A stretch of DNA of 64,000 bases. Source: Metridium senile. Lineage: Eukaryota; Cnidaria; Anthozoa; Actiniaria; Metridiidae. Location of the stretch: the NCBI GenBank assembly GCA_949775045.1, contig OX459105.1, positions 10,555,398 through 10,619,397 on the forward strand, written 5' to 3'. Of the stretch, positions 23,096 through 33,125 are shown in pieces. A program made the translations under genes and the position numbers. Every line of letters starts with the position of its first letter. Positions within the stretch are counted from its first letter, which is position 1. A model generated the notes under the pieces. That model saw only the letters and a program-made list of their open reading frames with translations. It was not told where the DNA came from and did not search any database.

Positions 23096-23574
23096 GAAAC
23101 ACGTTATTCCAGCTTTAAATTCTTGGAACTTGGAATGACCTTTTTCTTAACACCTATCACCTATGACATATGTTTTGGAAAGCTATATACATTCAGGCTA
23201 TGAAAGCTATATAGCTATGAGCCAGCTTGAAATGTGCTGCCATTAACTGATCCAATTTAGGAGACGTTGTTGCACAGTTTCATAATAGGGAGCTCACTGT
23301 GTTGATATCAACATCCAACTACGAAACACTTTCCTAAATAATCTTCACAGTTTTGTTAAAAGGTGCGCAGCGAAATCAAAGAGTTATTTGATAAACACGT
23401 ACTGCGAGTTTTTAAAAATACCTCAGTACAAAACAAGCATTTTTAATGATTAAACGCTGAAAAATGCCATATGGCCATAAACTAAGTACGCCATACCGTA
23501 ATGCCCCTGCATGCTTTGTGGGCTTCTCATTGTGTATACATGTTAGACTCTAAAGCCTAGTTTCCATATGATTG
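23096..23574. other. Intergenic, no gene seen
   Basis: No supported coding or RNA feature. Short repeats of CTATGA(A)AGC occur around 23195-23220. Confidence 0.5.
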
Positions 23575-23886
23575 CTCGAACGGCAAACGGCGAACGGCGA
23601 ACGGCGATTGCCAATTGGTGATTGGCGATTGCACGACCGAAAGGAACTATGGGTAATACGAATTCCTTCTTATTCGTTTAGAAATTACCCAAACAATGCC
23701 TCCACCGTTCAGCGAAAACTTCGAGACAACAATCTAAGGTCATCGCTGAACGGTGCTTGGGTAATTTAGAATGAAATAAGAAGAAATTCGTATTACCGAC
23801 CGTCCCTTTGGTCGTGCAATCGCCAATCACCAATCTCCAATCGCCCCTTCGCCGCGTCAACCTTTTTGGAATTAGGTGTATACACA
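23575..23886. mobile_element. Fold-back MITE, second copy of the 11.4-kb family
   Basis: Left arm made of tandem AACGGCGA words, right arm of AATCGCCAATC words; inner arms AATTACCCAAAC and complement around 23690-23765. The right end carries AATTAGGTGTATACAC, which is the left-end sequence in the macrosatellite copies. Confidence 0.75.
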
Positions 23887-23919
23887 ATTATACGGCTTAG
23901 CGGCCTAACACCCTTGTAA

Positions 23920-24264
23920 AGGCCGATTTACATGGCACGATTGTCGTGTGCGACTTGTAGTATACGACTCAAATGAGCTCCAATTCGTGCTGTGTAAATG
24001 CCCCTACGACTTGGCTACGACTGACGCACGCGACCTACAACTTGTAGTATGATTTTGAGCAAAGGATCAAAACCCTACGACTTGCCGTAGGAAAATGACG
24101 TGATTTGTTCCATATTAGGACTGGAACTAGTATTTCGTCCAATCACTCACGATTTTAGCAATGGCGTACGACTATTCGTGCGCGTGTGAATGGTACCTAC
24201 TATATGTTGTAGGCAAATCGTATACTACAGTCATAGGTCAAAATCGTATCGTGTAAATCGGCCT
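23920..24264. mobile_element. MITE with AGGCCGATTTACA ends and TAA duplication
   Basis: Ends AGGCCGATTTACA and TGTAAATCGGCCT are perfect inverses, flanked by TAA at 23917-23919 and 24265-24267. The interior is filled with CGACTTGTAGTA-type words in both orientations. A 3-bp TWA target duplication suggests a PIF/Harbinger-type element. Confidence 0.8.
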
Positions 24265-24623
24265 TAAGAGTTCATACATAAATAACAAATAAACTGGTTC
24301 GCTCATATAGTACGATCTTCAAATTCAACTTACATGAAGAAGCTGACATTCACAGACGAGAAAAACAAAATATATTGGATCAACCTCTAAACACCCTTAC
24401 AAGATCCATATATCAACGTTTTAAACTCCATCAACCCTCACACATTTTTGAAAGCCTGCTTAGCTTCACACGAACCATCAACAAACTAGCTACTTAGCTA
24501 CTTAAGTAAAGTGGGACCTAAATGTTTTTCAAAGGAAATATTGAGAGTCCACCCCCTAAAGCCTGCAAAGGATGTCGGTAATATGAATTTAATGTGTAAT
24601 TTATTACCTGACACGGCGTTTTT

Positions 24624-24750
24624 CAAGAAATATTTGTTTCCTCGTCTACCAGTGCAACAACTTGTTATGGTCATATAACACAAACACATACAACCAAAAT
24701 ATGCTATGAATAAATCGATAACAAGAGAAAATATACCAACATCCTTTAAC
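24624..24750. repeat. Single dispersed unit of the 25.7-kb repeat
   Basis: Contains GCAACAACTTGTTATG, AACACAAACAC and ATAAATCGATAACAAGAG in the same order as the tandem copies at 25710-26035. It is preceded by CCTGCAAAGGATGTCGGTAA (24558-24577), a word found in inverse near 26008 and again at 62288. Confidence 0.65.
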
Positions 24751-25709
24751 CCTTTGACGACGGCGATTATTATTGGAGTTTTTACTGTTTTTGATGCGAA
24801 AAGTTTAAAAATCGATTTCTATTCTAAAAAGGGCGTTGTCATGGAAACTGTTGCTGTTTCGAACTACCGATGGCTCAAGGTTTCCAGGAACGCCTTGATG
24901 ATCTTAGCTCGTTCAATTCCGAGTCAACAATTTTGACCCTGAATTGAGCTAAAATCCAGTTTATAAGTGCTTTTTTCAGTCATTTGCTACTACAAGAGCC
25001 CCTAGTCATGCATCATTTAGTTTGTCTAGGTGGTAAAGACGCTCTTTTGGACGAATTCAAAGGTGGAAGACGATTTTACAAGGAAAATAGCGCCAGCCCG
25101 GCTTTGTGTCCATTGACAGTGACGCCATTGGAGTAAAATCGCTTTCCTGGTCGTCTTGTAGTAGATACCAAAACCAACCAAGGCAATTTTATTGAGTTTC
25201 GACTTGTAAAGATGGCATGCAATCGGTGCAATTTTTGTCCGGTTGGAGCGGGTGACTGGGAAAAATTTGCATAATTGCCCATAATGCTTTTCGTTATTAA
25301 ATGGAGAAGCGAGTTTTTGCGGAAGGAGTCTAGAAGAAACGGCTGTTGTGCGTCTCGTAGAAGGTGTTGGATCATAAAAAGTTAAGAAATCAAAAGAGCT
25401 GGGTCTGACGTGTTCTGAGAATGCCAAGTTTTGTTTTTTGAATGATAGTTTTTGCACTAAATTTAGAGATGAAAAATAACGTTTACGGTGGTTGTTCTAT
25501 GGCGCAAAAACGCACAACGTTCACATTAACACAAAGGACAGTAAATTTCACATTTTTGGATCTCAGATGATCAATTAAGTGTCAGATCTTGCCGAACTTA
25601 CCACTTAACACAGTCAATTAAATAATAAAGCCCTGACTCTCAAACCAAGAAAGCTAAAATTTTCGAAGTCATCGCTGGAATTCCACCGAGTTTTAACAGG
25701 GCCGAACAC
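24751..25709. other. Moderately GC-richer stretch with unassigned open frames
   Basis: The longest frame, 143 codons, is on the minus strand at 25026-25457 and overlaps a 99-codon frame in another register. A 76-codon plus-strand frame lies at 24706-24936. None shows a domain, signal peptide or membrane pattern I recognise. The higher base complexity here differs from its neighbours, so it may be an old transposon body or a non-coding conserved region. Confidence 0.3.
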
Positions 25710-26035
25710 GTACAACCAAAATATACTATGAATAAATCGATAACAAGAGAAAATATACCAACATCCTTTAAAGGAATATTTGTTTCATCATCTACCACTG
25801 CAACAACTTGTTATGCTCATATAACACAAACACGTACAACCAAAATATACTATGAATAAATCGATAACAAGAGAAAATATACCAACATCCTTTAAATAAA
25901 TATTTGTTCCATCATCTACCACTGCAACAACTTGTTATGCTCATATAACACAAACACGTACAACCAAAATATACTATGAATAAATCGATAACAAGAGAAA
26001 ATATACCGACATCCTTTGCAGGCTTCAGAGTGTGG
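25710..26035. repeat. ~124-bp tandem repeat, three units
   Basis: Units start near 25711, 25835 and 25960 with TACAACCAAAATATACTATG. A fourth, dispersed unit is at 24624-24750, so the tandem copies arose from a dispersed element. Confidence 0.8.
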
Positions 26036-26166
26036 AATGTAGCATTGATCGCGACAACAATTTTTGAAAAAGGTATATAAAAACACTCCATCCTTCCCCA
26101 AACGACATAAGGTTGGCTAGCCTGTGATCAAGCTGAATTATGATAAACTGTGAACCAACATTGCAT

Positions 26167-26198
26167 GGAGGGGGAGGAGGAGAGGGGGGGGGGGGATT
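26167..26198 (+). other. G-rich run, quadruplex-capable
   Basis: GGAGGGGGAGGAGGAGAG is followed by a run of about 13 G. Enough G-tracts are present for an intramolecular G-quadruplex. Confidence 0.5.
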
Positions 26199-26504
26199 AT
26201 TGCAAACAAGTTATGGTTCAAGGTTAAGATATAGAGTACCTTTTACGTGTCTTGATCTCAATACGTTTAGAGTCTATGTTAGATATCACTTAGACTAGTC
26301 GGACAATGAACCGGCGTCAGCAAACTTGTGTCAGAGAACGAATTGGGGTCGACTTATTGAATCAGTTTTTTTTTTTTGTCTCAGATGTCAGAAAGAAATT
26401 CTAGGCCATCAACCTTTTTTGAAGCAAGTATGGAAAGTATGGATTACCGTTTTTTCTACTTCAATCAATTAATAGTTAAATTCTTAAGGCGGAAAGATAT
26501 AGCT

Positions 26505-26615
26505 CATTCTAAAATGACAGTTTTATAGATGTTATTCCATCTAGAATGACAGTTTAAAGGTGTCATATCAGCTAAAATGACAATTTTAGATGTGTTATTT
26601 CATCTAAAATGACAC
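26505..26615. repeat. Short repeats of ATCTAAAATGACA
   Basis: Four variants of a TCTAAAATGACAG(T) word spaced by about 25 to 30 bases. No gene. Confidence 0.5.
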
Positions 26616-26867
26616 CAACATAATTGCAAGTTGATTTATATATTTTTGAATTGTATATATATGTTACTTCAAACATTTAGGTTTCTGACAGTTAATTCAA
26701 CACGGTTGGCACTGACATATATTACGCTCTAGTTCGCAATGCTTATCCGCTTGCAATGACAGCTATTTCAAAAAACATAGAATACTGCATACTGAATACT
26801 AAATAGTGCATTGCAAGACCGAAATACATTTTGTGTCATCTAATATTGTTTAAAATATATGATAATT

Positions 26868-27488
26868 AATAAAAATAATAATAATAATAATAATAAGGTT
26901 TATTGACAATACTTTCGCACCTTAAACGGTGAATTACAGTATTATAGTAATATATATACACACAAGCGAAAAATACAAATATAGCTAGTTATGAAGTGTT
27001 TACAATTTAATTACTAGAGTACAAACACTAAAAGTGTGCAACATAAATACCACTAAATACTGCTAAATTATGCAAATTCTATTGTTCTCTATTGTTTAAT
27101 CAACACTATTTAGTGGTAAATACTACAAATTAAAGTATTGCACACTTTTACTGTTTGTACTCTACTATTAGACATATACTAAAGATTGTTATTAAAGTGT
27201 GCAATAGCACTAGGAAAAAAACTTTTCTTAAATCTATCGGTTCTACACTTAAATAAAGAAATATGAGATGCATTACGTAGCCTACGGCTGACGGCTCTGG
27301 TCGGTGGCAGGATCGAATGTAGGCGCGATGATGGGTTATTGGCGATGTTCTCGAACGTTTGAGCGCACAGTAAGTTTCTTCGTTCGTCGAGGCGTGGAAG
27401 GGATGTCCTTGTTAGTGCTTCTGTATATGTGATTTCAGGATACAAAATACGGAGGGCTCTGCGTTGAAGTTTCTCAATTTTGTCAGAA
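26868..27488 (-). pseudogene. 5'-truncated LINE, C-terminal RT fragment
   Basis: On the minus strand a frame from about 27487 to the stop at 27181-27179 encodes KIEKLQRRALRILYPE near its start, the typical region just after the reverse transcriptase domain of non-LTR retrotransposons, followed by a Leu-Pro/Arg-Arg rich segment and RFKKSFFPSAIAHFN near the end. After the stop comes a 3' UTR and an ATT tandem tail (26868-26896), as in many LINE 3' ends. Everything upstream of the RT C-terminal end is missing. A MITE sits in the 3' UTR at 27017-27162. Upstream of the truncation point lies the hammerhead-like leader at 27489-27557. It cannot encode an active enzyme. Confidence 0.75.
27017..27162. 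mobile_element. MITE with GAGTACAAACACT ends, inside a LINE 3' UTR
   Basis: Ends GAGTACAAACACTAAAAG and complement, flanked by TA. The interior carries CTAAATACTGCTAAATTATG. An almost identical copy is at 59340-59480. Confidence 0.8.
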
Positions 27489-27557
27489 AATTAAATGGAA
27501 ACTACCGAGTAAACTAGTATAGGTATACGTTTCGAGCTTTAGCCCTTCGTCGGAGTA
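27489..27557 (-). ncRNA. Hammerhead-like leader, copy 2 (shortened)
   Basis: On the minus strand: ACTCCGACGA core and GCTCGAAACGT (27557-27526) followed directly by ATACCTATACTAGTTTACTC and TTTCCATTT, then the truncated LINE. Relative to the copy at 30.8 kb an internal block is deleted. The position after GAAAC reads GTA instead of GTC, still compatible with the hammerhead NUH rule. Confidence 0.4.
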
Positions 27558-27562
27558 AATAT

Positions 27563-28430
27563 TAGTTATTTTATTCTTAGTGCATGTCATTCAAAACCAT
27601 ATAGGAGCTAGTTGTTGGGAGTAAATATCGTTTTTTTTTTCAAATTAGTGGGACCCACAATGCCCTTTGGTCTTGGAATGCATTATTTAGTATGCAACGT
27701 TTTTTGAAATAGCTGTATGTGGAGACACCTTAAAACGATAACTACCTGACAAAAAAAAAACACAAACCTGTTTATCGTTTCCAGTACATTGCCAAGTGGC
27801 TAGTCAAACCACTACCAACAGCTTTAAATACTCATACTAGAGAGCTTAAGATAAATTGACAATTTCAACTCATAACTACGGAAGGAAAAAAACCTAATGA
27901 TCGGCTGGGCATCTAAAGTGCAAGATCGTTTTCCCAAATGTGCATTTTTATCGTTAATACTAATTAGCTGAATTCAAACTTCAAAGTTGTCGGTATTTTG
28001 AGAAAACATTATCTGAATAGCTTCCGAATACTAAGGACCACCGACCGACAGGGATAAGCATGAGGTCTGTGGCGTATGTGCACAAGATGCACCTGCACTA
28101 AAACATTAAAAAGATACAACATCAGAAGGAAAGAAAACAGGAAATTCACACGTGCAGATCAATGATTGGTAGCTTTGCAATAGGTATCAGGAGAAGTACT
28201 GAAAAAACAGCGAGGCATTAAGTAAAATGAACAGTGTAATATAGATAATATATCGCTGAGATCACTGGCCTTTCACCACTATGACCAGGGTTTGATTTCT
28301 TGCTCGTGTGATCAACATGTTAGAAGTGAAGTGTGCGAAAATACTTATTTATTTATCAACAATATTTATACAGAGGTGCCCAGTTCAGCAAAGCTGGTTT
28401 GAATGGGGCTCTGTTTATTCAATGTAGGAG
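27563..28430. other. Intergenic, no gene seen
   Basis: AT-rich sequence. A stretch near 28262-28300 vaguely resembles a tRNA-derived SINE but is too degenerate to call. Confidence 0.45.
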
Positions 28431-28696
28431 TACAGTTAAGCCCGCGTATAAGAACCTAAAATTTAAGAACTTGTCAGGCTGAAATTGTCACTTGTTTTTT
28501 TGTAAAAAGAGAGCCATGTGCAAAAGCATTGACCTGTATGTAAATAAAATAGGAAGAATTAAAGGTGTTGTAATGATGAGTGAATGATGCTAATAGAATC
28601 TAGATAGCCTGATTTCAAGTTAAGCACCATTTATATAAGAGCCTGTTCAGGCTGACTTGGAAAAATCTAGGTTCTTATACGTGGGGTTTTAATGTA
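28431..28696. mobile_element. MITE, second copy of the TACAGT family
   Basis: Left TACAGTTAAGCCCGCGTATA and right TATACGTGGGGTTTTAATGTA arms, with mirrored CAGGCTGA words inside. More diverged than the copy at 19864-20067. Confidence 0.75.
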
Positions 28697-29330
28697 GTGA
28701 GTGTGAGTGTGTCGAATACTTAAACATTAGCCACTGGCTAGGAAGATCAGGTCACGACTTCCTGTATTTCGACGTAAAACAATGATATATCATATTTTAT
28801 TGTAAGTTATTAGCTTTGCTGAGGAAAGCGGGTTGCAAGATATGCCTTGATTTTCTCTTATTTTTTTTTCTTTTTACCAGAATGTGCAAAAATGTCATCA
28901 CTGTAAAATAAAAGATATGTCACAAATGCGCCTCTCAAAATACTGACAGTTGCATTGCTGGAAACTGGGAAGCTTTACAACTTGGTTACGGCCCTGGAAA
29001 AGTTTACAACTCTCTGACAACAAAACAGGTGAAAATATACTTCCAGAAATATAATTCATCTGGGATTCGGGGAAACAAATTCTAACAGAACAGTAGGCTA
29101 GGGTGGTCCTCACTAAAAAATTGTCTGGAAAACGGGGTGTGTGCTACATAATGTTTTGGCAATATTAAACTCATTATTCATTACCCCAGCAACCCCCCTC
29201 CCTCTCCCCCTACCCCCTCCCTAATATAATTGCACAGTCCCTAATGTACTTTAAGAATAAAATACCGAGCATTTTCAATAATCTCGTTTACAATGTTCTC
29301 GATGCAGATGACATTTTGTTGCTAGTCTTG
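28697..29330. other. Intergenic with a C-rich tract
   Basis: No gene seen. 29193-29221 is a run of C-tracts whose minus strand (GGGAGGGGGTAGGGGGAGAG) matches a G-quadruplex pattern. Confidence 0.5.
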
Positions 29331-29567
29331 GGGTCCGGGCAAACGGTTTCAACATTTGCTTCAACATCCGTTCGATTTTGTTGAATAGCAATGTTTAAAC
29401 ACTTTTAAACTCTTTCAACATCAATTCAACATCGATTCAACATCGATTCAACATGATTCAACAATGTTGAAAGAGTTTAGAAGCGTTTAAACATTGCCAT
29501 TCAACAAAATCTAACGGATGTTGAAGCAAATTAAATGTCAAATCAAATGAAACCGTTTGCCCGGGCC
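29331..29567. mobile_element. Fold-back element, CCGGGCAAACGGTTTCAAC arms
   Basis: Left arm GGGTCCGGGCAAACGG and right arm CCGTTTGCCCGGGCC, with inner mirrored blocks GTTTAAAC, AAACTCTTTCAACAT and repeated ATTCAACATCG in the centre. Non-coding. Related vocabulary occurs at 55073-55250. Confidence 0.75.
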
Positions 29568-29912
29568 TTTATTTTGAAGTTTGACGTGTGAGCTATTACT
29601 GTTGAGTGAAATCAGTAAGTGGTAAAGTACTTTGTACTGGATAAACATACTTTTTCCATTTAGCCTTAGATATAGGGATCCTCATTTCAATCTACTAAAA
29701 ATCTTTAACGATCTCCTTTAATGTCGCTTCTTATGTCCATTTAAGAACACAAAAACCTCTAAATGACTCGAAAACAGCTAATCGACTTTATGTCTGGTGG
29801 TATTATATAGCCAAAGGGTAATGGGTGCGGCGTCGGTTTTCCTATGCAAAATATTAAAAGGGTGCGCAAAAATCAAGTAAAATGAACCTTTAACAACTTG
29901 TAATAAAACTTA

Positions 29913-30674
29913 ATATAATAATAATAATGTATTAAGGCGCCTGGTTTTCACTAGCGACGCAAACGCAAACGCAAGCGCAAGAGCAAGAGACCTTATTTCG
30001 TCGTGAAAACCGTTTGACGCAGTGATAACGCAAGCGCAAGGTATCAAAACTTTTCCTATTTTCTTGCGTTTGCGCTTGTGCTTGTGTTTGCGCTTGCGCT
30101 TGCGTTGCGTCACTAGTGAAAACCAGGCTTTACCTATTAGGCGCAAATTAACATAAACATATGATCAAATGCGCCTTACACTTTTTAAAAAACTTAAATG
30201 TATATAAATGTTTACATACACTTGTCAAATATCAACACAAACACAATAAGTAATAAATCCTAGAAAACCTTATTTACATAATATGTTAAAATATGCTAAA
30301 ATAGAAAAAATTTCTAGTGTCATTCAGCTTAAAATATAATAGTAAAAATCTAGTATGTATGTATGTATTAAGCAGTGCTTAATTATAACAGGCAAATGCC
30401 TTAATAAAAATAAACGTCTTAATTGTTCTTATTATTATCACTTATTGCTCTTATATTGCTGGGCAACTGATTTGTTTCATATTCCAGGGGCTGCTACCTC
30501 AAATGCTCTATTGCCTAAAGTTTTCTTGGTTTTATTTCTCGGAGACTGTAATAATAGTTCAGTGCACGACCTGAGATTATATTTAGAATGTTCCCTCTTA
30601 TTTTCACAAGGTTACAGATATAAAGTGGTGTGATGCCATGTATTGCCTTAAAAGTAAGAACTAATATTTTAAAT
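29913..30674 (-). pseudogene. 5'-truncated LINE of a second family, frameshifted
   Basis: Minus strand from 30674 reads FKILVLTFKAIHGITPLY and then, after one frameshift, YNLRSCTELLL and TLGNRAFEVAAP, the conserved tail found C-terminal to the RT domain in L2/CR1-like LINEs. The next codons end in a stop near 30475. A long AT-rich 3' UTR follows, with GCGCATTTGATCATATG and an ATT-type tail at 29913-29930. A fold-back MITE is inserted at 29939-30128. The matched protein region differs from that of the LINE at 27.2 kb, so these look like two families. The truncation point abuts the leader at 30675-30814. Confidence 0.75.
29939..30128. mobile_element. Fold-back MITE built from CGCAAGCGCAA words
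   Basis: Ends GCCTGGTTTTCACTAG and CTAGTGAAAACCAGGC are perfect inverses apart from spacing. Both arms consist of tandem GCAAGC/GCAAAC hexamers, so the two strands can pair in many registers. It lies in the 3' part of a LINE copy. Confidence 0.8.
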
Positions 30675-30814
30675 GGAACTGACTAGCGAGTAAACTAGTA
30701 TAGGCTGCGTCGGTATTTGATATGAACGATAGGTAATATAAGGACATTTGTAACACCGTAAAAATGTTGACTTAACTTTACTGACGTTTCGAGCTTTAGC
30801 CCTTCGTCGGAGTA
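30675..30814 (-). ncRNA. Hammerhead-like leader, copy 3 (most complete)
   Basis: Minus strand, 5' to 3': TACTCCGACGA core with GGGC-TAAA-GCTC, GAAAC and GTCAGTA (30814-30779), then AAGTTAAGTCAACAT, ACGGTGTTACAAAT, ACCTATCGTTCATATCAAA, CGACGCAGCCTATACTAG, TTTACTCGCTAGT and TTCCATT, directly followed by the truncated LINE. The part after the core is the same sequence as the 171-bp satellite monomer at 35690-48399. The stem I strands TACT and AGTA are complementary. Same reservations on ribozyme identity as for 13544-13579. Confidence 0.45.
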
Positions 30815-31015
30815 ATAGTTTAAACCGGCTCTATTCTCTACATATTCTATAACTTTTTAGAGTTCCATTCAGTGACCACGAATGATAGTTACAAGTCGAG
30901 GTTGGAGTTGCTGCGCATGATAAATTATAGTTTTGCTATATGTGTCAGTGGCAATTTCTATTTATTTACTTATTTGTGTATCCGCTTTTATTTTATTTTG
31001 CAATTGTCTTTTTAA

Positions 31016-31362
31016 CAGTTCCATTCAGTGACCACGAATAATTATATTTTCAAGTTGAGGTTGGAGTTACTGCTATATTACAGTACGAATCACAGACGCG
31101 TGGGCACCTAGAAATATTCGTTGAACAACTCACAAACAACTATATCACCGCAAGAAGTTTGACTGATGTGTAGTATGATACTTTTTTGTAGTTAGAGTTG
31201 CTTGTGAGTTGTTCAATGAACAATAAATTATTTCTTAAATATTTTTGGATGCCTACGGTTTTTTGATTCGCACTGTAACTCTGGCACGATAATTTATAGT
31301 TGTGCTTTGTGTGGCAACTCCAACGTACATCAACTTGAAACTATTATTCGTGGTCACTGAAC
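31016..31362. mobile_element. Fold-back element interrupted by another MITE
   Basis: Left arm GTTCCATTCAGTGACCACG, right arm CGTGGTCACTGAAC, with inner blocks CAAGTTGAGGTTGGAGTT and AACTCCAAC. A left-half relative is at 30860-30960 and an intact one at 35531-35685. Split by 31079-31277. Confidence 0.75.
31079..31277. mobile_element. Nested MITE with TACAGTACGAATCA ends
   Basis: TACAGTACGAATCA and TGATTCGCACTGTA inverted ends, with inner arms GAACAACTCACAA and TTGTGAGTTGTTC. It interrupts the fold-back at 31016-31362 and so is younger. Confidence 0.75.
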
Positions 31363-32515
31363 ACTATCAGAATAAAAAGGTATATATATATATATATTGA
31401 GCATTGCGTTTTACGAATCCCAAAGATTCTTAAAAAATCTTTTTTTAGATACTTACAAGAATAAAAATCAAAGTGGCAAAGTGTGTGAATGGTAACAAAA
31501 ATTCCGTTTTTTCGAGCTATTAATTTTCAAAAAAGGACAGCATCAAAGCGGTTTTTGTCGATTGTTTCGTCTGGTTTTACGGTTTACAACCCCCCTTACG
31601 CTCCCCTCCATTTGCAACGTTAACTTCTACGGGATTTACTATATGTTTCTAACAATAAAATATCCAGGAAAATATCTAGGAACTATCAGTGCGAGACAAA
31701 GGCAAGTTTTAGAAGAAGAATGTTTTTTTTTTATAAATACAACAATTCAACTAGATGTGTCTTTTTATTATGCATCAGTGTAAAGTCAAGCATTTTTAGT
31801 AAATTTCAATGCTACTAGTTCAGAAAAAGATTCAGTTTAACAAGTATTTAAACCCCGGAACAAGTAAGAAATAATATCATACACCTATAGATTAAATTAC
31901 AAACAGTCAAATTACAGCACTTTGATATCTAACTAATTATGGCTTAGAGGCGGTAAACTGCACTTCTCAAGTATCTTAAAGTGATCCAGGTTGTTATTCC
32001 AAAAAATATATAAAACAACCACTATTTAACAAGAGTTTTATACTTCGATTTTCTAAAGCGCGTGAAGCGTGTAGATGATTATCGAAAACTTAGAGTCCCA
32101 AGGTTTCCAACGTACCAATCAGCGCGCGCGATTTTCTATAACCAGGGTGTAAACTGCACTTTTCAAGTATCACAAAGTGATCCAAAGGTTGTTATTCAAA
32201 AAATATAAAACAGCCACTATTTTTAAATAGTTAAAACAAGAGCTTTGTATTTCGATTTTCTAAAGCACGTGAAAGGTTTTCAGCCAATCAGCGCGCGCGC
32301 GATTTTCTATAACCACCTCAATACATTATGTTTTTTTTTTTTTTGCGGTATCAGAATAGTTTTAAATAAAATTTTTTTGCGGCGTACTCAAGCCTTGTTT
32401 TACTTGCCCACTTAATTATTCTGTATATATCGTAAATTGCCGGAAACTAGCTGTTTCCATGTTGATCCATTGCCAATTAAAGGCTAGCTTAATACTTCAG
32501 TAAAATACTACGAAA
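31363..32515. other. Intergenic, no gene seen
   Basis: AT-rich; an AT dinucleotide run near 31381-31397. A ~115-bp segment with ACTGCACTT(C/T)TCAAGTAT and GCGCGCGATTTTCTATAACC is duplicated at about 31957-32150 and 32150-32310. The 73-codon frame at 31562-31783 has no recognised features. Confidence 0.5.
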
Positions 32516-33125
32516 TAAACAAATACACAATTAAACAAATGAATAAATAAACAAATAAACAAAAAAACAAATGAATAAATAAACAAATAAACAAATAAAC
32601 AAATAAACAAATAAACAAATAAACAAATAAACAAATAAGCAAATAAACAAATAAACAAATACACAAATATACAAATGAATAAATAAACAAATAAACAAAA
32701 AAACAAATGAATAAATAAACAAATAAACAAATAAACAAATGAATAAATAAACAAATAAACAAATAAACAAATAAACAAATACACAAATATACAAATGAAT
32801 GAATAAAAAAATAAAAAAATGAGCAAACAAACAAATAAACAAATAAACATGAATAAATAAATAAACAAATAAACAAATAAACAAATGAATAAATAAACAA
32901 ATAAACAAATAAACAAATACACAAATGAATGAATAAAAAAATAAAAAAGAACAAACAAACAAATAAACAAATGAATAAATAGATAAACAAATAAAAAAAT
33001 GAATAAACAAATAAACAAACAAACAAACAAACAAATAAACAAATAAACAAACAAACAAACAAACCAATAAACAAACAAACAAACAAACAAACACACAAAC
33101 AAACAAACAAACAAACAAACAAATA
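32516..33125. repeat. AAATAAAC octamer array, ~610 bp
   Basis: Octamer repeats with variants (AAATGAAT, AAACAAAC) arranged in a larger quasi-period. The minus strand lacks stops in all three frames, giving Phe/Leu/Cys-rich open frames of about 205 codons each; these are compositional artefacts, not genes. Confidence 0.9.

Noticed and set aside
25026..25457. 143-codon minus-strand frame as a gene
   Set aside because: No recognisable domain, no splice or poly(A) context, and a competing frame overlaps it; left as unassigned.
28255..28330. tRNA-derived SINE with a B-box-like GGGTTTGATTTC
   Set aside because: No convincing A box or tail, and the B box departs from consensus; too degenerate to support.
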